A DNA stretch of 64,000 nucleotides from Lycium barbarum (taxonomy: Eukaryota > Streptophyta > Magnoliopsida > Solanales > Solanaceae), in NCBI RefSeq assembly GCF_019175385.1, contig NC_083340.1, positions 19,108,336-19,172,335 of the forward strand. The letters run 5' to 3'. Below the pieces are notes generated by a model. It saw only the letters and a list, made by a program, of their open reading frames with translations, ran no database searches and was not told where the DNA came from. Made by a program: the position numbers and the translations under genes. This document shows, one piece after another, positions 23,271 to 34,852 of the stretch; within the stretch, counting starts at the first letter, position 1; the number at the start of each line of letters is the position of its first letter.

Positions 23271-24267
23271 CGATGTTCATCATCTATGTATGTGTACGAG
23301 TTTAAATATATCATAATAATTGCATGATCATAAAACTTTTGATATTTGTATTACAAACATATTTTCGCTTTCCCGCATTAAAAACATGCCATTAGGGTAA
23401 AATAGATAATTAATTAAAAATGAACTATTTCCAAAAATTAGAGAGAAACTATTTTTTCAATTTTTTCAAACAAGTTTAAAAAAAAAAGGATCATCTGATA
23501 GAGGATATTAGAATCCTTCTCATATAAGCTACCATATGTATATAATTGTAAAATTCTCTACCAACATCAACTAATTACTTTGCATGCTGAGTTATTTTTG
23601 GTTTGGGATTGGTCATCTTTCCTAATTCTCGGATGAATATCTATATACAATTTTTCTGGCCGTACAATAAAGTCTGGCAGATGAAGGATCATGATTTCCT
23701 TAAACAAACGAATAGCCTCTCGATGTTGACTAATGTGTTTTTAGGAGTGGAAGAATTTTGGCACTAATAGTTTAAAAGCGGGATACATCACAGTCCCTTA
23801 AATTTGTAAGTAAATTTTATTTAGATATTCAAATTGTGACATGTTTCAATTGAGTACTTGAATACATGATATTTTATTCTTATTAATTATGCACTTCTGG
23901 CGAGTTTAAGAGACTGTTGAGGTATTTGGCCTAATTTAAATATTTGCAAGGAGACAAGAGGGCCAAAAAGTAGGAAAGGAAAAAGGCATTTCTACACACA
24001 CGAGGACCTCTTTCTATCTAGACTAGAAGAGCGTTCGATGACCCTGGCAGTCTGCTTTCTCAAAGAGCATGGTGTGATATTATCTCGTTTGGATCAAACC
24101 CATATAAATTTTTCTAAATGGTCTCACATCGCTAAGAGTATTTGTATTTATACTTAACTTCTTTTTTTATTAACTTTAAATGTAGGACTTTGTTGGCATA
24201 TAAACCAATCGTCTCTCTCAAACTAAGTTTCACATGACAATCACTAATATTTGTGGGTTTATCTGGA
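23271..24267. other. AT-rich spacer, no gene seen
   Basis: No coding sequence is supported. Text near 23770-23900 ('cccttaaatttgtaag', 'gacatgtttcaattgagtac') resembles degenerate MITE sequence. Confidence 0.4.
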
Positions 24268-24788
24268 TGTAGGATTACATGCATCATCATCATCATCTTC
24301 TTCAATGGAAAATGAAGAAGATGATTCAGACTTTCACTGGAGCATTGAAAGAGAAAGAGATGATTGATGATTGAAGGAAGAAGGAAGAAGTCAACATTGA
24401 AGAAATGAGACAAATCGGGTTAAATGAAAAATGGGCAAAATGCTAAATAAAGAATGCTTTGGGCCTGATGAATCTGGTCCAAAACTGAAAGAGTATACAC
24501 GGTGGTATACAATGAATACCAAGAATATCAAAGATGAATCCTAGCCATACAAACTTGACAAAATCATAACAGCCATTAGATGAACATGTCATTATCATTC
24601 ACATTGTAAAGGAATAAGTTAGTTACACTTGAGACAAAATGTACAGGGACAGCAGCCAATAGAATTGAGAACAAAATGTATAGGAATAAGTTTTATTCTT
24701 TTATTTCATAAATAGTACACTTGTATATATAGGTGCTCTTCTTCACAGAATGATATACACAGAAATTCTGGAAATATTTAGTGTCTTA
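24268..24788 (+). repeat. 5' LTR, truncated at its 3' end
   Basis: It starts TGTAGGATTACATG followed by (CAT)n and matches the 3' LTR until GTGTCTTA (24781-24788). It has fewer CAT units and lacks a short 'cctgttgaatctgg' stretch present in the 3' copy. TATATATAGG near 24724 could be a TATA box. Confidence 0.9.
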
Positions 24789-24819
24789 ATGATATACAAA
24801 AAATATTGCTGACAGTGTA

Positions 24820-25677
24820 ATGAGTTCCAAAATAGCTAAGGAACTTTGGGACAGTCTAGAACAAAGGTTTGGTAAGTCCAATGGTGCCAAACTATACCAC
24901 TTACAAAAGGAGCTAACAGGCTTAGTGCAAGGTAATAATGACATTGCAGGATACTTCACTAAACTCAAAAGACTCTGGGATGAACTTGATGCTATTAATG
25001 TCATTACCTGCTGCTCATGTGCATGTGTGTGTGAAGGAAAGGAAAGGTTAACAAAGTCACTAGAGGATCAGAGGTTAATCCAGTTTTTAATGGGTTTGAA
25101 TGATGTTTATACACAAGCTAGAGGAAACATCCTTATGATGAACCCACTACCTAGTATGGACACTGCATATTCTCTTCTTCTACAAGATGAGAACCAAAGA
25201 GAGATATATGCAAATGCCCATATTTCCTCAGATTCTGCATCCTTTATGGCTACTGGACAGAGTACCATACAAGGAAAGCAAACCAATGATCAACTAATGT
25301 CTAAATTCAGGGCTTTTATGTCAGCAGCACAGGGAAAGGGACCACAAAAATACAAAAATCAACCAGTCAAAACAGGAAATCTAGGACCTAAGTTTCACAA
25401 TTCTTTTCAGAGGTTTGTTAAACCTCAACAAAAATTCAAAGGGAAGAAGAAGTACAATCCCAATGTAAGTTGTACTCATTGTGGAAAGACAGGACACACA
25501 ATAGATGATTGTTATAGGTTACATGGATTCCCAGATGATTTTGAGTTCACTAAAGGAGAAGCTAAAGGCAATGCAACAGTAATGTATGAAGAAGGGGAAT
25601 ACACAACTGCTGATAACTCTGAGATCAACAACAACCTTTTTTACAACAATTCAGCAAGGAACAAATCTCAGAGATGA
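24820..25677 (+). pseudogene. Copia Gag, N-terminally truncated (UBN2 domain and zinc knuckle)
   Basis: The frame reads back past the ATG at 24820 to about 24795 (IADSVMSSKIAKELWDSLEQ), so that ATG is internal and the N-terminus is lost in the deletion. UBN2 features include the ELW..L..RF block and the 'LMGLNDVYTQARGNILMMNP' region. The knuckle is CTHCGKTGHTIDDC, followed by YRLHGFP, typical of this copia group. The stop (25675-25677) overlaps the start of the next frame as ATGA. Confidence 0.9.
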
Positions 25678-28600
25678 TGAACTTATACAAACATGCAAAA
25701 TCAGGAAAGACAAGCATTAATGCTAATGCTATAGCTGGTACTATTCTAAAATACTCTGATCAGGTTTTAGGTAAATTAGAAACTAGTACTTGGATTATTG
25801 ATTCAGGGGCTACAGATCACATGTGCTTTAATCCTGATTCTTTCATATTTCTCATTCCACTCCCTGTGCCTCTAAACATAAGCTTACCTAACTCTTTCAA
25901 GGTAAATGTGACTCACACAGGGTGTGTACCTATTCTGCCAAACCTTATTTTGACTAATGTCCTCCATGTACCAAATTTTAAGTATAACTTATTATCTGTG
26001 CATAAGTTATGTGTTCAACTCAACTGTGACCTTAAGTTTACATCTGCTGGATGTCTAATGCAGGACCATTTAATGAAGAGTCCACAAGTTTTTGGTGAAG
26101 CTAGGAGAGGACTCTATCTATTGCAATCTACTATCACTAAATCTAGGAGTTTAGTCAATGCATTTTCTATTCCAACAACAAGAAATTCTAGTTCTGAGTC
26201 TGTTTCTATTCCTATTTCTGCACATGTTAAAGCTTTGTCTGATGTAAAACTTTGGCATGTAAGGTTGGGGCATCTCCCCTTTTCAGCAATGAAACATTTA
26301 AATTTCCTTCATTGTGACTCTAACTCTATTTCTGATCTTGTTTGTGATGTTTGTCCTAAAGCAAAGCACACTAAGCTACCCTTTCCACTTAGTACCATTA
26401 AGACTAAAGGGATGTTTGAACTCATACATGTTGATACATGGGGTCCTTATAAGTCTAGCACATATAATGGTTACATGTACTTTTTAACAATAGTGGATGA
26501 TTATACTAGAGCCACCTGGACTTTTCTATTAAGTACTAAATGTAATGCATTTCCAGTACTTAAAAGTTTTCTTGTCATGGTTGAGAGATAATTTAATGTA
26601 AAAGTCAAGCAGATAAGGTCTGATAATGCTTTAGAATTGGGGAAGGGAACACAAGAAGCAACATTCTTTGATTCTCAGGGTATCATTCATCAGCTTACTT
26701 GTGTTGGAACACCCCAACAAAATGGGATTGTTGAAAGAAAACATAGACATCTCTTGGAAATTGCAAGAGGTCTGATGTTTCATTCCAACATTCCCATTTC
26801 TTACTGGGGTGAGTGCATATTGACAGCAACTTATATCATAAACAGGATACCATCTAAGGTTCTCCAAGGAAAAACTCCTTATGAACTGCTTTTCCATAGA
26901 GAACCTGACTATAGACACTTGAAAAGTTTTGGTTGTTTGTGTTATGTTTCTACTATTTTACAAGGAAGAAGCAAATTTGATGAAAGGGCTAGGGCCTGTG
27001 TCTTGTTGGGATATCCTCTACATCAAAAGGGATACAAAGTCTTAGACTTGCAAACCAAGAAGATAGTGATATCTAGGGATGTGAAGTTCCATGAAACACA
27101 TTTCCCTTTTGCTTCAAACCAACATCAGATCCCAATTTTCTCAGAATATCCATTTTCCTCAGATGATCCTACCCAAATTCCACTCAATGAATCTCAACCC
27201 AGTACTCCTAATTCTACTCCCAACACCTCACCATCTCCCTCTATCAACTCTAGTGACATATCTACTCCATCATCTCCTCTTACACATTTTCCACCTACTG
27301 ATACTACATCCAGTCCTGGCATTACATATTCATCCTCACAACCATCCTCACCACCACTTCCTTCCTCACCCAACATTATAACACACCAAGAACCTACAAG
27401 GAAATCTGAAAGGGCTAATAAAGGAGTGCTTCCTGCACACCTCCATGATTACTTTTGTAGTAACATCTTCCTCAGTGATGTGACAGAATCCTGTTTTGCC
27501 AACCCAACCAATCCTACCACCTTTTCTTTCCATACACTGTCCAAGCCTAACCAAACCATTATTCATGATACTTCAAACATCACAGAGCCTAGAGGGTTTT
27601 CTCAAGCTTGTAGGCATCCAGGTTGGATAAAAGCTATGGAGGATGAAATAGAGGCATTACAAGTGAATCACACTTGGGATGTGGTTCCTCTTCCAGAAGG
27701 AAGAAGTGCACTTCATTATAAATGGGTTTACAAGGTTAAGCAACATGCAGATGGAACCATTGAAAGACTAAAGGAAAGATTAGTCATTAGATGAGATATT
27801 CAAAAGGAAGGAGTTGATTTCAATGAAACCTTTTCCCCAGTGGTGAAGATGACCACTATCAGGTGTTTGTTGACCATTGCAGTCAAGAAAGAGTGGGAAG
27901 TTTTACAGTTTGATGTTAACAATGCATTCTTGCAAGGTGATTTACAAGAGGAAGTGTACATGAAATTCCCTACTGGTCTGATTCCTCCTCAGTCTAATTT
28001 AGTGTGCAAACTCAAGAAATCCCTATATGGATTAAAGCAGGCCTCTAGGCAATGGTATGCCAAGCTTGCAGTGGCATTGAGTTTTAAAGGATATTCAGCA
28101 TCTTTAAATGATTATTCCTTATTCTTTAAGAATACAGGTTCACTGATCTCTATAGTGGCAGTCTATGTGGATGACATTCTTATTACAGGAAATGATCATA
28201 CAGAAATTGGTACTCTCAAGATCTTTCTTAACTCAGAGTTCAAAATTAAGGATCTTGGGGCAATTCATTATTTTCTGGGCATGGAAATTCTAAAAGAAGA
28301 TCAAGGAATGATAATCAGTCAGAACAAATATACCTTGGAACTTCTAGAAGAGTTTGATGTCTCTCATTTGGGATCAGTTTCTTCACCAATGGATCCATCA
28401 ATTAAATTATCTGCAGATTCAGGGGAACCATTATCAGATCCTACAATCTATAGACATCTGGTTGGAAAATTAAACTATTTGACCAACACTAGGCCTGATT
28501 TGTCATTTGCTGTATTAAATTTGAGTCAATTTATGCAGCAGCCTAGTGTGGATCATTTCAATGCTGGTTTAAGAGTTATAAGGTACCTGAAAAAGTTTCC

Positions 28601-29136
28601 TTCACAAGGTATCTTCCTCAATGCTTCTCCGACCTTTTCCTTGTCTTCATTTTGTGATGCGGATTGGGCTACTTGTCGAGACACGCGGCGCCCTGTAAGT
28701 GGTTTCTTTGTCAGCTTGGGTGGATCTCCCATCTCTTGGAAGTCCAAGAAACAAGATTCAGTTTCACTTTCCTCCGCCGAAGCGGAATACCGGTCGATGA
28801 GGAGATTGGTTGCCGAACTCACTTGGTTAACCCGGCTACTCTCAGATCTGTCGATTCCCCCACCTATTCCGATTCCAGTTCACTCGGATAGCAAAGCAGC
28901 CATCGACATTGCACGAAACCCCGTCTTCCATGAACGGACCAAGCATGTTGAGCTTGATTGCCATTTCGTCAGGCAACAATTGGCTGGATTGATCTCTCTT
29001 TCTTTTGTTCCGTCCAAAGATCAATTAGCCGACATTTTCACAAAATCGTTGTCTGGTCCCTCTCACCGTCACCTTCTTTGCAAATTGGGGGTCACTTCTA
29101 TCCCTTCCAATTTGAAGGGAGGTGTAGGATTACATG

Positions 29137-29167
<31 letters not shown>

Positions 29168-29237
29168 TTCTTCAATGGAAAAGGAAGAAGATGATTCAGA
29201 CTTTCACTGGAGCATTGAAAGAGAAAGAGATTATTGA
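25674..29237 (+). pseudogene. Copia Pol: protease, integrase, RT, RNase H, with two in-frame stops
   Basis: One frame spans the whole region except for stops at 26589-26591 (TAA) and 27792-27794 (TGA). Protease: WIIDSGATDHM near 25793. GAG-pre-integrase: LWHVRLGHL, then CDVCPKAKH. Integrase core: HVDTWGPY, FLTIVDDYTRATW, and [14 protein letters not shown] after the first stop. [56 protein letters not shown]. RNase [58 protein letters not shown]. Only the stops and the missing gag start prevent expression, so inactivation is fairly recent. Confidence 0.95.
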
Positions 29238-29690
29238 TGATTGAAGGAAGAAGGAAGAAGTCAACATTGAAGAAATGAGACAAATCGGGTTAAATGAAAA
29301 ATGGGCCAAATGCTGAATAAAGAATGCTTTGGGCCTGATGAATCTGGGCCTGTTGAATCTGGTCCAAAACTGAAAGATTATACACTGTGGTATACAATGA
29401 ATACCAAGAATATCAAAGATGAATCCTAGCCATACAAACTTGACAAAATCATAACAGCCATTAGATGAACATGTCATTATCATTCACATTGTAAAGGAAT
29501 AAGTTAGTTACACTTGAGACAAAATGTACAGGGACAGCAGCCAATAGAATTGAGAACAAAATGTATAGGAATAAGTTTTATTCTTTTATTTCATAAATAG
29601 TACACTTGTATATATAGGTGCTCTTCTTCACAGAATGATATACACAGAAATTCTGGAAATATTTAGTGTCTTATTTCTCAAAACCTTACA
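29123..29690 (+). repeat. 3' LTR
   Basis: It follows the polypurine tract TTTGAAGGGAGG (29111-29122). The end is set at CCTTACA, the inverse of the TGTAGG start; this boundary is inferred because the 5' copy is incomplete. Confidence 0.8.
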
Positions 29691-30560
29691 AAAACTATAT
29701 ATGTGTCACTCACACACAATCCGAATATTTACCGAAGCCCACAGGGCTAGCTTTTTCTTGTGAGTGTACATCTCCAAGCTATTGTACTAATTAAAAGTAG
29801 TAAACTGAGTCTCATGCTATTATTCTGTCATCTCAATACTCGTCCTATCACACCATCAGGTCTGATACTGATTATTTGGTTCAACCAACCTATAAATACT
29901 ATTAACATGATATGATATTGTTCTTTTCAAGCCAAACCCGCGTGATTGTTCTACAAAAGGCCTCACACGAACACCTTGTATGTTGCTTCCTTTCCTTAAC
30001 TTGTAGTATCAATTTTATTCGTGCCCACAACATAGAAATGTAGACAACGACACAGATATTACACAGGAAAGAAAATGATGAGAAAAATAGTCAAAAGCAG
30101 ACAACAAATCCTTAATAATCTTAGTGGAAGGAGCATTTACAAAATAACCGCTTACTTTGTATCTTACGGCAGACTTTTTAACTTTAAAGCCTCCCCATTC
30201 TTAAAGAAAGCAGAAAATACACAAAGCAAATGGTTATTTTTCAATGTCTAATCAAAGCCCATACTAATGCGCTTTCTTAAAAGGTCTATTAGAATTTCAA
30301 TGAGTGGTTACGGCAAAGCTGTATGAAAATGGTACCAGTCAACAAATGTTAACCTTGCCGAAAATGGTACCAGTCAACAAATGTTAACCTTGCCAATTAA
30401 CCTTGCCGAAAATGGAAATATTCGCATGTTAAGCTTCTTTTTAGTATTTTAATTACATTAATATCTGACCAGCACTACCATGTGTATCGATTTCACTAAG
30501 ATAATTTTCTTGTTTTAATTTACAACCAACCTGGCCATGTTGTGGGACCTTTAAACTTGC
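29691..30560. other. Intergenic DNA upstream of the peptide gene
   Basis: No gene is seen. It contains the 35-bp tandem duplication listed separately and ends at the TATA-like box of the peptide gene. Confidence 0.5.
30325..30415. repeat. 35-bp tandem duplication with partial third copy
   Basis: The unit GAAAATGGTACCAGTCAACA... is repeated exactly at 30325-30359 and 30360-30394. It is followed by a shortened copy (TTAACCTTGCCGAAAATGG). It lies about 260-350 bp before the peptide start codon. Confidence 0.95.
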
Positions 30561-30570
30561 TTAAATAGAA
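30561..30570 (+). promoter_or_regulatory. Possible TATA box of the peptide gene
   Basis: TTAAATAGAA lies 107-116 bp before the ATG at 30677, a normal distance for a plant gene with a 70-80 nt leader. Assigned by eye only. Confidence 0.45.
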
Positions 30571-30676
30571 GCCTTGTTGATTGCTAGCATCAACTTCATT
30601 TCCTAATGTCAATTCTCAAGGGTTTTAAGTCTTATTGCAATTTCTTTGTATTGAGATAGAGTCTTCAATTTTTTTT

Positions 30677-30952
30677 ATGGCCTCATCACATAAGAAAAGC
30701 ATTTATATGCTTCTTTTTCATGTGTTTGTTTTCCTTCTTCTACAACAATGTGAGTTGATAGATGCCTCAAGAGTAGTTATGAAATTTCATCCACTGCCTC
30801 CTCCTGTTGAGATTATATACAGGAAACCTAAGCCTCCTTCTACTAATATAATTTCTTTCAATCGTTACAAGAAGTATGAAATAGTAAAAGATTACAGCGG
30901 TCCAGGACATAGCCCTGGAATGGGCCACCAAGATCCACCAGGCGCGCCATGA
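30677..30952 (+). CDS. Secreted signalling-peptide precursor, CEP/PIP-like
   Basis: An intact 91-residue single-exon ORF. The start chosen is the second ATG (30677), which directly precedes a short basic stretch and the hydrophobic core YMLLFHVFVFLLL, a standard signal peptide; cleavage is likely near residues 29-31 (IDAS). The middle is variable and proline-rich. The C-terminus has SGPGHSPGMGH (residues 74-84) followed by QDPPGAP. The PGHSPGxGH core is the hallmark of CEP peptides, while the preceding SG resembles PIP peptides (SGPS..GxGH). Such precursors are secreted, cut and proline-hydroxylated, and are sensed by receptor kinases. The FRPT start usual for CEP is missing, so family membership is uncertain. 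No disruption is seen. Confidence 0.78.
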   Translation: MASSHKKSIYMLLFHVFVFLLLQQCELIDASRVVMKFHPLPPPVEIIYRKPKPPSTNIISFNRYKKYEIVKDYSGPGHSPGMGHQDPPGAP

Positions 30953-31586
30953 AAAGCTAAGAACTACTAGAGGCGAATCCAGGATCTAGAGTCACTGTGT
31001 AACGAGTGTAGTCTTATTAATTATTATAATTTAGTTTGCATATGTATTCATATTATTATTACTAGCCAAAAACATCAGTTGAACCTCACAGAATCTGCTC
31101 TAGATCTACCTCTGCTGAGCAACAAACACGCCTATTACTAGGTTTCTTAATTACCTTTTACTTTTTCTGGAGAATGGGTAGCTTGATGATGAAGGGTCGA
31201 GAACGTAACAATTTCCCTGTCGTGCTGATGAAATAGGTTGGTTGATACTACATTCTTGTTTCTTTTTTTCTTCTTCTCAATAATATTTTATTGAGATGAC
31301 TCATGCATGTTGCAATTACTAGTTCTTTTCCCCCCCTCCTTTTTGGTGTTTAACTCTTTTATTTTGCTAGTTTTTGTTGTTTTCTTCTCTTTATGATTGG
31401 GAAATTTTGAATCGACTTATTGTACTTTTGTTCCCCCTTTTTTTTGGTTTCAGTATTGATCCATTTCAAAGAAAGTGAAGGGTTCGAGCAAGGAGTGAAC
31501 ATTAATCTAGTTCATGTGTACATCTTTTGGTTATTACTTTACATGGTATAGCCGTATGGGGTCCATGCCAAATCCCACGCCATAGA
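30953..31586. other. 3' flank of the peptide gene, no further gene
   Basis: Just after the stop, 'agaggcgaatccaggatctagag' (about 30966) and 'ctctagatctacctctgct' (about 31098) form a loose inverted pair that may be the ends of a small transposon. The remainder is T-rich with no coding signal. Confidence 0.35.
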
Positions 31587-32815
31587 AGCGGATCTAGGAT
31601 TTGAAGGTGGCGGGTGCCACAATTTTATTCAATATATATCTTGTTATTAACGTGTATTTGGATCGGGTCCATTTCTTTTGAGTTTATTCAGGTCAACTTA
31701 ACGGGCCTTTTTATTTGCAAATATGAAAATTACATCTCAAAAATCAAGAAACGAACATAACTAGCATTTTAAACCCATTAACAACATAAGTAAAATCAAC
31801 ATTTCACCAAGGGACTTACATTTTTTATGCATATTAAAAAATAAACTTGCACAAGTAAAATAACATCTTCAATAAGAGAATTACACCAAGCAAAATAATA
31901 GAAACTCTTCAATAGGTCAATTACACCCCATAGTAAATGTAGAATTAGATAAACTACAAGTTCTCAAAAATAAATCATAAATTTCATGTTTTTCCTAAGC
32001 GATGCTTACAAAATTTCCATCACAATTTAAGTATTAAAGTGATTTAAATTGAATTTTAAAATTATGGAATAGCATAAATTTTTACAATACACTCCCTCCG
32101 TCCATTTTTATTTGTCCACTATACTAAAAATAGATGTCCACTTTTACTTGTAAGTTGTATAGTTTGAAAAATTAAGACATAATTTACAATTTTATACCTA
32201 TTTTACCCATATTATAAAGTAGTCTAATTCATTTCTCATTTTATTTATTGCTTATTAAGTGTGTCCCAAGTCAAATATAGACAAGTAAATATGGACGGAG
32301 GGAGTAATAAACAAAAAAATTATAAAAGAAATTGAATTTTGATCTCAATCCAAAATTCTCATTGAGACACAAGTTTTTCGATTTAAATACTTACATATTT
32401 GAGATTAAAATAAATACTTAATTTAATGAATTTTGAAGTTTCTATTTTGTTTGTTCTCGGTAGAGATCACAGATAAATAATAGAATAGAGGCAAGACAAC
32501 ATAAATAATAAATAGATAAATAGAAAAATTGGAGAGGCGAAAAGGGAAACGGCAGGTACAAACTACAAAGGAACTAAAAAACACAAAGAAAAACGGGAGT
32601 CGGAAAATGTTCAAATAGATTCGAACTTATGTCTTACACACGAGAAAAGCTTTCTAAAAGGTCTACTAGCCATGACACTTTTGTCTAATTTGCGACTGTG
32701 GGTGACAGGATCAAATATTTAATCTAATTTAAGCAAATTGCAACATAGATATATAAAAAATTTATCAATTTAGGAAGTGTCATGCCACCCCACCCTAAAG
32801 GGTGGATCCGCCCCT
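31587..32815. mobile_element. Possible non-autonomous transposon, GCGGATC-type ends
   Basis: The left end AGCGGATCTAGGATTTG plus 'ggtggcgggtgccac' is partly mirrored on the right by 'atgccaccccaccct' and GGTGGATCCGCCCCT. This arrangement is common at the ends of plant repeats. The interior is AT-rich, non-coding, and contains a Stowaway MITE. Ends and superfamily are uncertain. Confidence 0.35.
32092..32304. mobile_element. Stowaway-like MITE (213 bp)
   Basis: The ends are CTCCCTCCGTCC and GGACGGAGGGAG, the classic Stowaway (Tc1/mariner) termini. TA follows on the right; the left flank reads TACA, so the TA duplication is slightly damaged. There is no ORF. Confidence 0.92.
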
Positions 32816-33442
32816 GCCCCACCACCTCAAAGCAGCTGAATAAATAAATAAAAACTCAAATCCAACATCAATCTTTACTTTTTATATCCAAAACTATATA
32901 AACATACATAATCTGTAAGTCATAATCTTTTTGTCATATGAAATATTATGTAAAATGTATGAAAAATTGCAGTAAAAATTATTTAGCTCTCTAGGTAATA
33001 AGAGTATCGTATAAAATTAAACAAAAGGTGTAGTTTTAATGTCCAACTATTGGATGTTTCTTAGATTTCAACTCTGACCTTGGAATAGCAGGACCACTTC
33101 TGTAGCTTGTGGAGATACGAGTTCCACGAAGAAGAGTGAGGAATTATATTGGAGCCTCCAATAAATAAATAAATATGCAAGTTAAGATGTTAAATGAAGC
33201 GATTATACAATTTGTGGAGTAGTTTTTTAATTTTTGTACACGGGTTCATATAAACAATTTTTTACACTACCAGGTCATTCAAAGAATATCTACAGATATG
33301 TCTCTTTAAAATGTGGGATTTAAAATATTAAAAATAACATATGTTACCTATTACAACAGGTAAAGATAACGGTATAAATATTATTTACACTAATGATGCA
33401 TTACTTAAACACACGCTAATAATTTTCATGATATTTATCACT
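32305..33442. other. AT-rich intergenic DNA, no gene seen
   Basis: No coding sequence or RNA gene is supported. The first part (to 32815) is the tail of the possible transposon listed separately. Confidence 0.4.
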
Positions 33443-33797
33443 CACTACAAGAAAGTACAAAAATGACAACAGCATTTTGGCAACAAAAATAACATAGTTG
33501 GCGAAATTCAATATTTGGCAACATAATTGTATTGTTGGCATATATGATGAATATTTTATGATGAATCTTTTAAAAATGAACTTTTTTTGTTGCCATAGTA
33601 TTGACTGTTGTTGCAAAAAGTACTTTTGGCAACAACAAAAAAGTTGTTGCACGTCATTGCAATAACAGCCTTTGGGAAAAGTTTATGCAACAACAAAAAA
33701 AATGTTATTGCCAAAGATAATTTTTGCAACAATAGTCTATCTATGACAATAATAAAAAATAAAAAAGATATTGGCAAATGTCTTCTTTCTTGTCGTG
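33443..33797. mobile_element. CACTA-type MITE (355 bp)
   Basis: The left end is CACTACAAGAAAG; the right end CTTTCTTGTCGTG is its inverse with one change. Many copies of the phrase (T/G)GCAACAA occur near both ends in both orientations, matching the subterminal transposase-binding repeats of CACTA elements. The flanking triplets are ACT and GCT, two of three matching. It has no coding capacity; the small frames inside are chance. Confidence 0.82.
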
Positions 33798-34852
33798 GCT
33801 CGGCGCACTTCTAAGATTGGATGAGAAAAAGGCCAAAAAATAGTCACTGCGTTACCTTTAATTTCAATAAATAACATATTTCCAAGGTAAATAAGTCCAA
33901 ACTTTTCATGAAAGTGATGCATATGATAATTATGTTTATGTCATCTCGTATTCCATTGTCTCATTTCTTTTTATGTTTTTTACAAGTATTTGACGAAGTG
34001 CACCACTTGTTTTTGTTTGAAAACGAGGATCTTTTTAAAGAAAAAGAAGGAATGCAGACAAGGTTGTATGTCAAGATTCCGGCCATCATAATCAAAATCT
34101 TCGTTATGGGTTTATCATAGATTAATTAATTTAATGTTTAATGGGGACTTCAAGGAAAGATATATATGTAGTACAAAAACAAAATCTTGATTTATATGCA
34201 CATTTGTCAAAATCTCAGTTGTTGGGAAGTTAAAGTGCTAGAAAAGCACCAATTCTTCTCACATCTGCCAATGATTATGCCACTCTAAATAATTCTCAAA
34301 CTCAAGCCTCACATGTGTAATTCTTGAAATTAATATGTCACAATAGTAGAACATTATTAAATGGCAAAATAGTTCTTATGAAACATTGCGATTGACAATG
34401 ACACGCACCACCAACATATTCAGCTACATCCACCTAGTTAATGATGAAATGAAGGAACTGTGCTAGTATATTCAAAAAGGAAATGAAGTAGATCACAAGA
34501 AAAAAGACGAGTAGAAGAGAAACAGAGACAATATATGTGATTATCAATTAACAGAGATATTCCAATTAGATCATCAATTTATATAACCTTGGGATTGTGC
34601 CAATAACAAACGCACGAATAGAATTTCTTTTATCGTCCATGTACTAACACTACAAACAACAGTGGGATTGCTACGAAATTCGTGTAATCTGCCGCTATAT
34701 ATATACTAGCTAGTATATTTTTGTAATTTATTGCTAAGACGGATTTTGTTGCACTACAGAATTTATCCGTCGTGAATTCTAATTTTTTTAGGAGTCGCAT
34801 GGTGTGATGGATAAAGAGAAATAGTCCTGGAAAAAAAATTAGTACTCTCTTA
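33798..34852. other. AT-rich intergenic DNA, no gene seen
   Basis: The ORF at 33908-34120 has no recognisable domain and non-coding-like composition. Nothing else is supported. Confidence 0.4.

Larger units (their letters stand above)
24268..29690 (+). mobile_element. Ty1/copia retrotransposon with long ORFs, 5' internal deletion
   Basis: The 3' LTR (29123 to about 29690, TGTAGG...CCTTACA) matches 24268-24788 at the left, but the left copy stops at GTGTCTTA. Coding sequence of gag begins immediately after. The end of the 5' LTR, the primer site, the leader and the gag N-terminus are therefore deleted. Protein order is gag, protease, integrase, RT, RNase H, as in copia. No matching target duplication was seen (CTGGA left, AAAAC right). 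Confidence 0.92.

Noticed and set aside
27091..27381. Overlapping ORFs in the copia integrase-RT linker
   Set aside because: Low-complexity Ser/Pro-rich linker read in other frames and strand.
33416..33814. Four small ORFs near 33600
   Set aside because: All fall in the non-coding CACTA MITE and consist of translations of its repeats.
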